DNA of 64,000 nt, from contig OX463862.1 in NCBI GenBank assembly GCA_949825065.1, positions 14,999,592 through 15,063,591 on the forward strand, written 5' to 3'. Each line of letters opens with the position of its first letter. Within the stretch, counting starts at the first letter, position 1. Shown piece by piece: positions 30,621-43,830 of this stretch. The stretch is from Odontocerum albicorne. Lineage: Eukaryota; Arthropoda; Insecta; Trichoptera; Odontoceridae. The notes under the pieces were generated by a model. The model was not told where the DNA came from. It saw only the letters and a program-made list of their open reading frames with translations, and did not search any database. A program made the position numbers and the translations under genes.

Positions 30621-31059
30621 CTTCACAACCACACAAGTGTTTTAATGAAAAAAATAGATCGTGAGAAAGGGTTGTTTTTGCACAGGTAGAAATATCTAGG
30701 TTACGTGTTGCAACGGTGCCAAAATATTATGCAAATGATAAATGTTCGGTGTTCGTCCTAGATATGTCAGAAAGGTCACTTAAAGCGTTCTACCTGAAGA
30801 GAAAAGACAGGACAATATGGTATATATGACAAGGTCCTGCCAAAATACTGATTTTTTTAGACTATAAATATAAAATAATATTTTTTAAAAATGCTTATTT
30901 ACTAGCATGTAAATTTATTTATATTATTTTCTTACTTAATCTTGTCTGTACACTTTTATTTTATTTATTTATTAATATTTTCTTTTTTTTTTTCATATCG
31001 AATCAACAATGCCCACTTCAATGGCAGGAATCGTGTTTAGTAGGCATTTGACTTCGAAG

Positions 31060-31215
31060 TAAGTAAAACATTAAATGGTTATCGCATTTACACTCTGGAA
31101 GGCGTGGTAGAGGAAAGCCTAGTAAAGCATGGTTGGATTAAGTGAATTATATTTTGAAAATAAGGAAATGTAGAGAAGTCGTAGGAACTGTATGACAAGG
31201 AATATGGATCGTTGT
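31060..31215 (+). mobile_element. LINE R-b fragment
   Basis: GGTAGAGGAAAGCCTAGTAA, AAGCATGGTTGGATTAAGTG and ATGTAGAGAAGTCGTAGGAA are in family order; the 3' end is lost. Confidence 0.6.
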
Positions 31216-31224
31216 ATTGTTTTG

Positions 31225-31432
31225 TGTTACACTTTCGTTGTATATAATACAACCTGTCGGGCATCTTACCACGTGGTAATATCTTCCAACCAACCATAAA
31301 GATGTTAAAGAGGCCTTAAGTGAAAACCGGACTGAAATTTTTTTTTTTTAATCTGGGTTCCAACGGAAATCGAATCCGCAATCTCCGGATTGGGAGACAA
31401 GCGTCTTACCAACTAGGCCAAGGAAGTCGTAT
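31225..31432 (-). mobile_element. SINE-B, near full length, minus strand
   Basis: The reverse complement has the head GGCCTAGTTGGTAAGACGC, a GGATTCGATTTCCG box B region, an A-run, then the GGTTGGAAGATATTACCACG tail and GTTGTATTATATACAACG. Confidence 0.75.
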
Positions 31433-31864
31433 GGATGTAGAAGAGGTGAAAGATGTTTATTGCTTAAAGGAAAAATTGTACTCCTTCCAATCTGCCTATC
31501 CCGAAAGGGGACACGTGATGGTATGTAACTTATGTATTTAAATATATTTAATATCTTTCAAAGCCGAGTTAAAACTTATTTTCATATTATATAGTATAGC
31601 GAATATTCAAAATTTTTTTAAAAATATTTAACGACTACTTCCATGGCCTATAGTTCGGAAATTGTAGGATGAGTCCTGTGAAAGCTCACAAATTTGCCGC
31701 AATACAACCTTATGTAATGTATTTACCTAAATAACTTGCTATTTATTAGAATTGAGGCTTATATTAAAGTTAATAAAATAATTAAAATTACTGAACATCG
31801 TTACAAGGTTGTATTGGGGCAAACTTGTGAGCTGTCACACGACTCATCCTAGAATTTTCGAACT

Positions 31865-32090
31865 TTAATTAGCAAGACGCCTGTCTCCCAACCTGTAGGT
31901 TACGGGTTTAATTCCCGCTGAAGTCAATTTTTTTACATGAATTCTAGTGTGGTTTTCACTTAAGGCCATTTTATCATCTTTCTTTTTGGTTTGAAGAGAT
32001 TGCCACATGGCAATAAACCCGTCAGGTAATATGTTACTATATACAATGAAAATGTAATACAATACAATTAAAAATAAAATCACTGAAACA
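31865..32090 (+). mobile_element. SINE-B, plus strand
   Basis: TAGCAAGACGCCTGTCTCCC head remnant, GGTTTAATTCCCGCTG (box B), TTGAAGAGATTGCCACATGG tail, CCCGTCAGG. Confidence 0.65.
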
Positions 32091-32124
32091 AAATTATATA
32101 TCATAATAAAATTGTTTCGTTGCT

Positions 32125-32262
32125 ACACATTCATTGTATACAGTACAACCTGATGAATTTATTGCAATGTGGCAATCTCTTCCAACGGGAATCAAACCAA
32201 CATCCCCTAGACTAGAACACAGGTGACTTACTAACCATGCCACGCAGGTCGTCCATTGAATA
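32125..32262 (-). mobile_element. SINE-B, shortened, minus strand
   Basis: GTTGGTAAGTAA-type head and tail are joined with the body deleted; CCACGCAGGTC marks the 5' end in reverse. Confidence 0.55.
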
Positions 32263-32369
32263 TTGTCAATAGCTAAACTAAAATAGCAATAATCAAACTT
32301 AACTCTTTGTAAAGCAAAATTCGCAATATGTGCTAAATTTTCAAATATTTACATCCTAATATACAAGTA

Positions 32370-32630
32370 TGTACATACAATCCAGCCGTTTTCCTGTTGG
32401 GATATACAATGGAGAGAGCGCCTAAAATTTCCTATCCCCACACATTTTGCCTCGTTCTCATTCATTAAATATCTACAATTTCGTTGACATCTATTTCCTT
32501 TTCTCAAAATATCATTCTTTTCATCCAACAATACTTACTTGGTCTTTTTCTACCACGCCTCCCATTCACATTCGCAATGTATATTTGTTTTGTAAGCCGT
32601 TGACCATTCATTCGTTCCACGTGTCTAAAT
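32370..32630 (-). mobile_element. LINE R-b 3' region, minus strand
   Basis: CAGCCGTTTTCCTGTTGGG, then further minus-strand pieces (TTGGTCTTTTTCTACCACGC, TTGTTTTGTAAGCCGTTGAC) as in 10,100-10,210. Confidence 0.55.
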
Positions 32631-32639
32631 TAAGACTAA

Positions 32640-33870
32640 ACCATTAGGGACCAAAATAAAACTATAAATCGTTTGAAATTCAACGTCAACAAATATTACT
32701 AATTCATTTCAATCAATTTTAAAGTGACAACACCTAAAAATAATAATCGATAGTTTCTCGACAAATTGAAGATGTCACCAACGCAATACGGCGCGCTCTT
32801 CATTGCAGTTGAAAAAGCTTCCAACGCGAACCACCCGTACAGATAATTTTATAGGTTAATTCGACATAAATAACATTCAATCACACAAAAATCAAACTTA
32901 TTTATATTACAAATAAAGTATGAAATGGCTCGAATTCACACAAACACCACCTGGACTACAATGATTATAGAATAAAATCAGTAAGTAAAAATGTTCAATT
33001 CAAATGTTTCATATTAAAATTATGTACAATTGTATTGTTTTAACTTTTTTATTAGATTATAAAAAATGTTTAAACGCTACTAGTAAATTGCTGTATGTGA
33101 ATCGTCCACACGAGACTAGTCTCTCGAGAGATGGCATCTCTCTCACCTTATACACCTGTGCCAGTCGAATATCAACCTTATTTTTTGTTATAATAGGGTT
33201 CATGATACAGGTAAAGGGATAGTCGATCTCGTTTGCGCGGGCTTATATTACGTACGTACGACCATCCCGCCAAAAGCAGGGGGAGAAAATTTCTTTTTCT
33301 CTTCATAACATCTTTGCGCGCGGAGATGGTTACACGTAGTTGCGTTAGCGATCGACTATCGATCTTTTATCGATTACTCATCTGACAAAAATATCATACC
33401 TACACGAGGACATCTTAAATTAATATGGTCGGCCGGCAATAATTTTCGAAAAAAGAACTAGAATCATCGCGCGAACTGTAAATAGTGTAAAATAACCCTT
33501 ATAGTTTTTGTATTTTATTGTATGTGGTTAATTTTACAAGTATTTTAAAATAAGAACATTTCTATATTTTGACATTTCGTTCTTTTATTTTTATGTGTAA
33601 AATTATTCGTTTGGCTGACTTTGTGGAATTGATATTGTGAAAAAATTCTGTTTTTTTTGTGAAATTAAACTGTGCTAAAGATTTTTAAAACATATTTCTA
33701 CAAAATAAGAAACTGTGTGGATTTTTGTGTCTTACAAATGATGTGCCTTTTTGTGGATTTCTCTGTGTAAATTTTAAGACTGACATTAATGTTATTACGT
33801 TATATTTTTGACAATATTTTATCGATGTCGGTGATATTTTTAAGCTAACTAGAAACCAAATGGATTTTTT
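32640..33870. other. Low-repeat region with a possible promoter
   Basis: No mobile element recognised. At 33,220-33,400 CpG-containing motifs (TTTGCGCGGGC, CTTTGCGCGCGGAG, CGATCGACTATCGAT) cluster upstream of an AT-rich leader-like stretch and the candidate exon at 33,882. This fits, but does not prove, a promoter. Confidence 0.25.
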
Positions 33871-33881
33871 CTTATAAGAAT

Positions 33882-33989
33882 TGTTGACATTTTCGCTAAT
33901 TTGTCGTCCAATGAACATTCAAGAATTATTTTACCCGTGCTGCGTGCCATTCTCAGATACATCATGTCGCCCTTTATGTCATCAGTAAG
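33882..33989 (+). CDS. Candidate exon with strong splice donor
   Basis: GATTTTTTCTTATAAG could serve as acceptor. The following frame IVDIFANLSSNEHSRIILPV, LRAILRYIMSPFMSSV is open to the donor GTAAG|GTAAGT at 33,989/33,990. Alternatively, ATG at 33,964 starts an 8-codon first coding piece of a longer 5' UTR exon. The amphipathic Leu/Ile-rich peptide is not recognised. The lack of nearby transposon sequence makes a host gene more plausible here than elsewhere. Confidence 0.3.
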
Positions 33990-34429
33990 GTAAGTCCATT
34001 GATTTATTATTAAATAATTTGTTTATTTATTTACTGTCAAAATATCTCAAATCAATGTGTTGGCAACATGTTTTATTAATTTCAACAAGTTTCAATATTA
34101 TACTCGTATATTTCATTTAAGTTGAAATATGGATGTATGTATTGGAAATTTCATATAATTTTTGAATAATGTTTTTTTGTAATTTTATAATTAATATTGA
34201 CAATATTTATTTAGAATACATTATTTTAAAATTACTAGATGTTTAAGGTTATCTCGGTTAAAAGTAAAATGGTTAAAATATATATATTAAGTAAAAAAAA
34301 ATATCTAGATTAGAAAAAATTGTTTCGTTGTTTTTTTATGATTTAGAAAACTTGGCTAATGTCATTGACATATTTTAAAAAGCGATTGAAAAAATCGCAT
34401 TCCCAATTTTCCTTTTCTTTTCAAAATCC

Positions 34430-34625
34430 CTTTCTTTTCCCTTTTATTGATGATATCTATTTTATATGGTTGTTATTTATATTATTCATGAATTTTGTGT
34501 AAATCACTAGTTATTTGAATATTTTTTGCGATAATTTTAACTTCCTCTATTTACTTTTGTCGGGTTTGTTGTAAGAGATTGCCACATAGCCATAAGTCCT
34601 ACACATTGTTATACAATGAAGATTT
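34430..34625 (+). mobile_element. LINE 3' UTR/tail, family T1
   Basis: TTGATGATATCTATTTTATA, GAATATTTTTTGCGATAA, TTTACTTTTGTCGGGTTTG, AAGAGATTGCCACATAGCC in T1 order. Confidence 0.55.
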
Positions 34626-34738
34626 AAATGCTTACTTAGGCAATCCCTCTCAGATGATTATGATTTCCATTCCATTCTGTGAAATCTAAGGGCACTCAAA
34701 AACGTCCAATCCTGGATGCGTTAAAGAAATTAAAAGCT

Positions 34739-34840
34739 TATGGTTATATAATATTTAATTTATGATTAATCAATTTAGAAACATCAATCAATTATGGTTA
34801 AATAATATTTAATTTATGATTAATCAATTTAGAAACAAAT
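34739..34840. repeat. Short tandem duplication, ~55 bp x 2
   Basis: TAATATTTAATTTATGATTA ... AATCAATTTAGAAACA occurs twice back to back. Confidence 0.85.
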
Positions 34841-34844
34841 TTAA

Positions 34845-37700
34845 TGTGAATATAATTTTTAACGTACTACAAAATATTATTTCATTTTTTTAATAGACAA
34901 TCCAGCGAAACTAGGATGATTTGTGCTATTTCATAATGGCGTATATAAAATATTTTCTCAATACTGTCATTTTGTAAAAAAATGTATTAAAAAACAATAA
35001 ATAATGCAATCATTGGATGATTATTTTATTACCTTGTTGAAATTCTTCTTTCTTGATTTTTTTACTGCCTTTCACCATCAAAAGTATTCTTCGGCGTTAT
35101 ACAACCATAAATAAATTTTAGTAAAAGAATATTTGAAATGTTTACACTTATAAATAAACATTTATTTGTTGTATTCACATGTTATATGAAGTAATGAAAG
35201 TTCAATATATCTGCATTAAGAGATTGAATGAAAATTTAAGTGCAAGTTGATTATTGTAAAAAAAAATGGAAGTGAAATATAATATTATATTCAAGAATAT
35301 TGTTACTGTCATTAGATATATATTATAAATATTATTATATTTATAAGCTTTCCTTGTTATTTTGTTAAAAACACTTTTATAAAAATGTTTAATTTTATTG
35401 TAAAATATATTTTATGCGTATAATTATTTTCATAATAGGAAGAAATATCCAGGTATCGCAAATTAATATTAAGAAAATTTACTATGAATAAATTAATATT
35501 TTCATTTTGATAAAGACCGGATAAGAATCTATCTTAGATTTATTTTAGTATTTTTTGTTAAACATATTAAATTAAAATCACATCTAAAATTACTGTTAAA
35601 CCTATTTCCATCCAGTTACCAAAATTCACTATTCCAAATGCGCTTATGCGCAACGCATCTCAAAAATTGTTAACTTCGGAAGTATTGTATTTTTAAGGGC
35701 TCTAGATATGCCCACAGTATGCCTACACTCTTAAGTACGAGTATATTCTATTTTATAGTGCCATCCACTTCCGATCTGTTGGTTAAATTCTCCTCAAACA
35801 GACGGTTAACACACTGAGCGTCAAACGTCTCAGTGTAACACGGATTCCAGAATGTTAAATGAATGTTGAAACATTTAATAATGTATTCCATGTATCTTTT
35901 TTAATGGGACTCTTAATTATTATTTGACATATTTTTCTAAGGAGTTTTTCAACTTGGTTATCTCTATGCCCATACAATTGCGCGTATTCGATTTATCGTT
36001 TCCGTCGGCAAATATTTTACCGACAAGTCTTAAGTAATATTGACTTGAAGATTCTTAGCAGTATTTCTATCCTTTCTATCTTTTTCTAGCCCTTGATTAT
36101 TTTGATAATAGAGCTTTAGCATTGAAGAAACATGAAATTAGAGGACCCTCTATCCCTGGCATCACTTTTAACTATTTTATTGAATTACTTTTGAGAATTG
36201 AAAGTAATATACTACTATATTTCAATGTGTTGAAGATAGGTTTCTCTAGATGCGCAAAAGTTGCATTCCTTAAAAAACTAGAGTATAGGAGTTTATTCGC
36301 TCTTTATTTTTATGTATATTTTTTTAAGAACGTAATTATGGAAAAATGTATTCCAAACATATATAAAAGAACAAAATATCAATTAATTGTCCAACGCTTC
36401 ATATACTTCGGATTTTCTTTTTTATACCTCTTGATTTTTCACTGTATATCTTTATTTCAGATTTGACGGTAACAAAACTAATATAAAATACAAATTATCG
36501 ACATCTGAATATACTTAGTACGTGTTATAAAATGACCGATGGAACACTCATATTTCTTAAATGAAAGTACATTCAAACGCATATCACAAATCCTCTACTT
36601 TTTTTAAATAAACCTATTTTAGCGAGCGGCAACATTCACGTAACGGCGAACCAAACCCTCAAGCCACTAAATTTATCGAATAACGTACTGCAATATCCAT
36701 TTCGAATCTCCTCTTCCGGATAAGCTTATCAGCATGTGCAATATCATTTACATTTCTTCGAATTGAACTGAATCTGAAAGCCACTCTATTTTAACTACCC
36801 GGAACAACTTCTTAACTCCTCGTATTCAAATTCAATCTTGGACGCTCTCCGGCCATGACAATTGTCCTCGATATCCCCCGATCTTGACTTTTCGGATCAG
36901 GTGCAGCAAATGATACCTGCTACCTTTCAACAAAAACTCGAGGCATGCTACCTATGTTCCGCAAAGGCATCAGTTTTCATGAAAAACTTCGAAAAAATCA
37001 TTTTTGAAGCACAATATATTTAGTGTTAATTGTTTTTGACATATCTCAAAGACTGGCTTGATTGGATGAATACAGTTGCAGCGCTGTAACTTCGATCCTC
37101 AAGGATAAGATACAGTAAAAATGAAATAATATTAGAAATGTTCTTCTTCCTTGTCATCTTGCGCACATTTGTCTTCATTTTCTTTCTATCCCGGACCATT
37201 AAGGGCATCGATTGTAGAAGATCTTGTAATACATTTTATTTGGTATCTCGCATCTTCTTGGAGGTCGTCTTTTTACTCCAGTAAAATATTACAACGTTAT
37301 TAAACAAATGCGACAAATGCAATAAAACCCAGACAAGTCGCGCGCTACACTTTTTTATCAGTTATCTCCACTTCACATCGATAGACATTTAACACCGTCA
37401 GAACAAAGTGATGTAACGATTTGTAGGTTAGTAAAAAAAACGATGATAGTTTAATGCACTAAGACAATGAAGAGGTATTCCCACAGTTCGTATCGCTTCA
37501 TCTCTCGCATAATTACGGCATATTTGAACTTGAACCTGTTATTATTTAACACGTTAAGATCTCTCGTTTTATTGTGAAATTAGACTATTGCACTTTCGAT
37601 CTTGAAAACATTTGAAATAACCTCATTACCATTTCATTTTTCTATATTTAAATTAAAATTATCGTGATAGTGACCAGAACAAATATAATCATTGTAGTCT
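34845..37700. other. AT-rich region without supported gene
   Basis: The longest frame (36,122-36,466, +, 114 codons) is Phe/Leu/Tyr/Ile-rich, as expected from random AT-rich DNA, and shows no domain. No repeat family of this window recurs here. Confidence 0.5.
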
Positions 37701-37713
37701 AATTTCAAAAGAA

Positions 37714-37908
37714 ATGTTTTGTGTTCCAATAACTCGAAATTTGTCTTATTCAAAACATACATTTGAGAGGTTAAAACTTTCCAAAAGGAAATCCCACAAT
37801 AATCCAAGGAAAAATTGTTTTGCGAACGGAATTGTGGAACGTTGGAATAAACTGTCCGATAATTCAGTGAGTTCTGTGAATTTGGACAAGTTACTTCCTT
37901 ACACATAA
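37714..37908 (+). pseudogene. LINE C-terminal remnant (CR1/L2-like)
   Basis: The frame ends with RKNCFANGIVERWNKLSDNS and VSSVNLDKLLPYT. The R...F.NR(I/V)V..WN.L......S.......K.L pattern is the common ending of CR1/L2-like RT ORFs. About 60 codons; no catalytic part. Confidence 0.6.
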
Positions 37909-37924
37909 TGTGATAATTAAACAT

Positions 37925-40165
37925 GATATAGTATTAAAAATATATACGCTGTCTGTCCATAATAAGATGTCACAATAATGTTCTAATGATTGAATTTAAT
38001 CTGAAGTATATTAAGTTATGAAAACTGCTTGACGAAATTTAAGGGACTATTGTAGGTAGCTTAACTATGAGAATTAATATCTACATTTTTTTTTTGGAAA
38101 ATTAGAAACCCTCAAATTTTGGAAATGTGTGACGTACACAACGTTAGGTAATGAAGTAGTGAAAAAATCTACGAATTCAAACGCGGTAAGGACGGTGAAT
38201 ACAACAATATCACATTTGGCGATACACAAGAAACTATCGGTAACAACCCTCATAGAAAACTTTGAAAAATGGGTTGACAGTTAGAATATTACGTCTCAGG
38301 ACAGAGGCTAGCTCGATTCGGGAACATCCCAAACTGATCATTTGTTTGGGAAGTGAATTTGGCCTATGAGGATGCAGATAAAGATAACATAACTCTTCTC
38401 TTTCTCTAAGAATTGTTTGTTCGATTCTTCACAATCTGAAATTGTGGATCTAAGAAATCATTTCTTTGACAATTTTCGGTACTACTGATCGAAAATATAT
38501 CAAACATATTTAAGTATTATTTGTATGTGTACTATCACAATATTTGTTATATAATATTGTACAAACCATTGATTAAAAAGGAGTTTATATGCCTTTGGCA
38601 ATATCAGCAACTAAACTCATTTATTAATTTTTTATTGACAATATCCGCTGTTTCTTATTAATATACAAATAAGTTTTTGACTAATTATGTACAGTTGTTT
38701 ATTACATTATTTAAATCAGTGCAAATCTAATTTCCTTTCAATCAGCGGCGAACAACCTTTTTCCAGAGATTAAAAAACAATATTTTATACATATGATTTT
38801 TTTAACCCTATTTTTGTCTACTGTATTAATTATCAAAACAATTATTTAGATTAAAAAAATGCCTTCTAATTTCAAATGTGTGAAAATACGTAAATCTATA
38901 ATACTTTATAAGCTATTCAAGATCCATTATATTCAACGTTTAATAAAATATTTTAAATACGTATAAGGAAGAAAACACTGAACTTCTGGTTCCATTAGTG
39001 ATAGAAAATAGTATTTTCGTTTTAAAAATGCATTTCATTTACTTCATATTCCAAATTTGTTATTTATTGCGAGTTTTGCCTTATTATATTTTTTCTGGAT
39101 TTTTTAAACATTTTACACAATTCCCTACCTCAGCTATAAAACAAATCATCGAATCAAACATATCTAATATTCAATGTTTTCGGACTCGCTGGACTTTTTT
39201 CAGAGGGCTTCCAGTGGAGCTATATACGAAATGTAATCTTTAAGCTTTCAGGAGGAATCTTAAAATGGTGCTCTGTACCCAAATTAATCAAGATGTCCTT
39301 GGGGACTGTACTTTGTCAGTAAATGACTCCGAAGACTAAACCATAGTCAGCATAATACTCGTACTTATTCTTCACCATTAAATATAACTTTCGTCATCTA
39401 ATTTTTTTTTAATGTTTAGGTTTATATTTTACATTACAGTACAGTCCAAGTGGAAAGGGAGTATTATAACATATAATTAAACGTACCATTTTTATTTCGA
39501 AAATCATCGGTTTCCCAAACCTACCAACAATATAAATCAAACCCATTTTAAACAGGCGCGTAAATACGAACACATGTAAAAATATGTATATTAAATTATA
39601 ATTAATGAAATAATTGTAGATTATATCTGGTTATGAAACACAAAATCAACACCGTATTTGTACTAATTGCAAGTGTAGATATCCGAATAGTTATAATTAT
39701 ACAGTTTTAAGCAGTTGGTAGGTACTCCTCGACTCTACGAGTATTGTTGCGTGCCGCTGGTAAAAGTTTAATTGCTTCATATTACCCGGTACCTACTGTA
39801 CCCGTAGTGTGTGCTCTATGGGTGCGTACGCGTACGAGAAATTTAGGAAACTATTTTGGCCGAAGCGTCGTTTACCATAGATATGAGTGTATTGCACCTT
39901 TTATATGGGACTATCACAAAATGGTTAATACATATTTTTTAAACACAAATTAAATTCACTCTTGATTGAAATAAGATAAAACATATGTGTTTTTTAAATA
40001 TTTAATTCTAAGATCTTTTTTGGAAAGGCGACATTCTTTTAGCAAAAAAATTAATCAGACTATAAATTCAGAGAAGTCACATTTTAAATTGTAATATTTT
40101 GAAAAAAGAAAATATAATCGTTACTATTCATACATGGTATATACCATATTGTAGAGTATTTTTTT
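37925..40165. other. AT-rich region without supported gene
   Basis: Short frames only. At 39,735-39,845 a small GC-richer patch with GGTGCGTACGCGTACGAG has no clear role. Confidence 0.5.
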
Positions 40166-40169
40166 TTTA

Positions 40170-40250
40170 TTTAGACCCTTTGTTCTAAAGTATACAAATG
40201 TCAAGCTTATTGCCAAAAAGCAATCTTTTCCAAAAAACCGGACAAAGTCA
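40170..40250 (-). mobile_element. LINE/SINE tail fragment
   Basis: Reverse complement of the GGTTTTTTGGAAAAGATTGC tail. Confidence 0.4.
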
Positions 40251-40310
40251 ATCAGATTAGTGCTAATTGTAAAATGAAAGTTTACAACGTTATTTTCAAC
40301 AAAAAAGGTC

Positions 40311-40916
40311 TTAACCCTTCCTGTCCTGTGATGTGTAACTAGTACATATTACTTGTAAAAACTTTAATATCTCTATAAATATAATAAATGCTGGGTTCAG
40401 ATTTTAGGTATTCCTCCGTAATACGCATTGAATGAAAATAATAATAATAATAATTAGCACTTATCGGCCACATCAGAGATATTTTGTGAAAATCGGGAAT
40501 AAATTCACCAATACAATCAAAAGTGTGCCAGTGTGTGACGTAGGTATATTCATTCTAAAAAACCACTATGGGTGAAGAAGCGACGCTATTGACGTCTCAC
40601 TGTCACTCTACTTTGGTATATGAGAACGCAAAAATAGAATCTCAGTTCGCTCGCTTCTCTCGCTTCAGTAGCTCGCGGGCATTCGTTTGAGGTGGTCTCT
40701 TCGCCCGTTTTGTGAATGTCGGCTGATGTTTTATTTCATGTTTTCAGCAATTAAATTTCAATTATTATCACTTTTGACCTTCAAATTTAATTAATTTAAG
40801 CGATTGGCTATGAATATTCTTATTTTTCCGATTTTAAATCGCTCATTTTTACATGTGTATTAAATACACAGCACTGGAACACGCGGATTTTTTTAACACA
40901 GGAAGGGAAAGGTTAA
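40311..40916. mobile_element. piggyBac-type MITE, copy 2 (606 bp with TTAA flanks)
   Basis: TTAA, CCCTTCCTGTCCTGTG at the left; ACACAGGAAGGGAAAGG, TTAA at the right. The longer inverted match (CCTGTGT) is better preserved than in copy 1. Confidence 0.82.
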
Positions 40917-40919
40917 GCA

Positions 40920-42760
40920 TGCATACATAAAGCATTAAAAAACAAATAAAAAAAACAGTTATTATAATATGTAAACAACTAAATTAAATTTTTGCAAATG
41001 TCTCCAATGACTGGTTAAGGAGATGGAAGATGTGAAAGGAAAAAAATAAGAGCTAGGGTTTAGTTAAGATTTAAGAAAAAAATATTTTCTTTCTCTTTTA
41101 GAATTATATTCAAAACCATAAAAAAAATCGGAAAAATAAAAGTATTTTCTTTAAAAGAATGTTATATTTCTTAACATAGTGTTTCTTAGCATTATTATTA
41201 CTTGCAAAAGTATGTTTTAATTTTAATTGCTTAGTTAAAACCCCAACCAAACTTTTATCCGTACTTTATATAAATTATCCTTCCGATAACTATCATAAAT
41301 CACACCGTATTAATAAAAATAACCACGAAATGATTAAGCAACAATCCGTATAACTATATTCTAGCTCCCAGCTTTACAAATAATCAACACCTGCCCCCCC
41401 CCCCACCTCATGTCGAATTTACACAGAATGCTCTCTTGGCATATATCATTTAACAATCTAGACGTGTGGAAAGCGCTTTTAATGAATATACCTTTTGTCA
41501 GAATCCTTTTATGGGCACCATCTGACTTCACACCCCACACCCCCATGTTTCCGTATCATGTATCAATTAAGTTAATCACAACCAACTTTAATTGTAAAAA
41601 ATGTTAATACCGTCATGCAAAGCGCTAACTATAATATATTATTTTCAGCATGAATATTTTATTTATGCTCTCCATAATACAACATTTGTAATTTAAATCG
41701 TTGTAATAGAAAGGTGAACAGTGGAGTATAAGCACATACCAATGCAAAAAAAGCCTCCTTTTCGTAGATATAGAGAACCACTTCACTAGGCAAAACCTAT
41801 GACGATGTGATCTCATTCCTTAATCACAAATTTCATACATTTGTCCTAAGTAGTAAAAGACTCAGTTGAAACAGTATTTTTTTTATTCAAAATCAGAATA
41901 ATCGTTCTCGCATTACCACTCAAGGAAATCTTCTATGAAAAATTATACGGGTATACACATATATGGAGATTTTTAAATTTAAAAGTTTCATAATTATATC
42001 ATCACAACATACTTGAGAAAAGGTAACTTGCTGATTAGGTTGTTAATGTATACAAAAATTGTGTTTCTTTAAAAAATAAATATATATTTTTATAGCGGTT
42101 ACAAAATTTTTTGAGAAAATCTGAAAAAACTTCTGCTTTAAAATTGCTTCAACTGATATTATATATTTTCCTCTTTGTACAACGATATGTTTAAATGGAC
42201 GCAACACTATATGTGAGAAATTAATATCTAAAATATTCCTTACTAGATTCTAGTGGGTATCTCCGTAGAAATTAAACAGACAAGAATTCTATCACGCAAA
42301 TATTAAGTTGAATGTTGGAAACGATCACATATTATATTTCCTGTGGCAAATTTTGAGTGGAAATATATCTTTGAGCACTTTTGAATCAACCTCAATAGTT
42401 ATTATAATTCATACAAAAGTCCGAATTCATAGTCCGGCCTAAATTATTTGAAAAAATCATGATTTGTATTCAGAGTTGGTCCTCCTACGTAACAATCTTT
42501 AAAGTGAGGTAATTAAATAATGTGACTCCATTATTTAAGAAGGCTGCGACATTTTTTATGAAATTTAACTTTAAATACAAATTTCTTCAACTAAAAAAAG
42601 CTAGTATTTAGTATTAAGATCGGAGTAAGAATTCAGGCCTAGGTATCTTACTACAACGGCTACTGGACACTATCCAAATATCGTATACAATTTTTAAAAA
42701 ATGTAGGTATGTGCCAATATGTATTTATTTATTTCCTCCACGATCGATGCCGCGACATCA
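40920..42760. other. AT-rich region without supported gene
   Basis: No frame with convincing coding character. A C11 run lies near 41,395. No recurring family noticed. Confidence 0.5.
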
Positions 42761-42764
42761 AAAT

Positions 42765-42856
42765 AATATTGCATTTTTAATGTAACCGACTAAATAGATT
42801 GAAAGTATTTAGTCGGTTACATTAAAAATGCAATATTAATGTAACCGACTAAATAC
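42765..42856. repeat. 32-bp-arm hairpin plus a third direct partial copy
   Basis: Arms 42,765-42,796 and 42,806-42,837 (core TAATGTAACCGACTAAATA) are separated by a 9-nt loop. 42,838-42,856 repeats AATGTAACCGACTAAATAC again. Confidence 0.92.
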
Positions 42857-43394
42857 CTTCAGTATCTAGATAACATAACAATTCTGAAAACAAACTACAA
42901 AATCAATAATAAATATTGAAATTCCAAATTAAATATAAGAATAGTTCATATCGTCAGTACTTAAAAAACTGGCTCGTATAAATAAATCAGATCCTTCATC
43001 AGCATTATTTGGGTGTTTTGGTTTCCACCAACAATCACGAAGTCATTTGGCTCCATTGACTGTAATGATGTTGATGATTAGGGGGAGGGTGATGATCCCT
43101 AAACTAATCTCATTACATCCGAATAATGGAGAGAAACAGGGTCACGCCACCCCAAAATTGCGGCATATGGTATTGTGGTCTCGCGATAAACTAGGGCGTA
43201 GTGTGGCGCTGAAAAAAATATATATTAGAAAAAAATCAATCGAATCAAGTCACAGTTGTATCGACTCAATAGGGAAAATACAGGAAAATATTCCACGATT
43301 CGTTGATCCTTTGCGATATGAGAATATTACAAGTAAGAAATTAATTTAATACATATAATATAATTAATCAAGATGTAACACCAGCAAAGTGGCA

Positions 43395-43830
43395 TTAACC
43401 CTTCCTGTCCTGTGATGTGTAACTAGTACACATTGCTTCTAAAAACTTTAATATCTCTTTAAATATAATAAATATTGGGTTCATATTTTAGGTATTCCTT
43501 TGTAATACATTTACGCATTGAATGAAAAAATAATATTAATAATAATCAGCACTTATCGGCCAAATCAGAGATATTTTGTGAAAATCGGGAATAAATTCAC
43601 CAATACAACCAAATGTGTGCCAGTGTGTGACTTAGGTATATTCATTCTAAAAAACTGCTATGGGTGAGGAAGCGATGCTATTCACGTCTCACTCTACTTC
43701 GGTATATGGGAACGCAAGAAATATAATCTCAATTCGATCGCTTCTCTCGTTTAGTAGGTCGGCGGTTTTAGGTAGCACTCCCCGTTTTGTGAACGTTGGC
43801 CGATGTTTTTTTTTTTCATGTGTTTTTTTC
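43395..43830. mobile_element. piggyBac-type MITE, copy 3, right end lost
   Basis: TTAACCCTTCCTGTCCTGTG and the interior shared with copies 1 and 2, diverging after about 43,820. Confidence 0.75.

Noticed and set aside
36122..36466. 114-codon hydrophobic ORF that could be a membrane protein
   Set aside because: Phe/Leu/Ile/Tyr-rich composition is expected from AT-rich DNA; no start context, motif or supporting splice signal.
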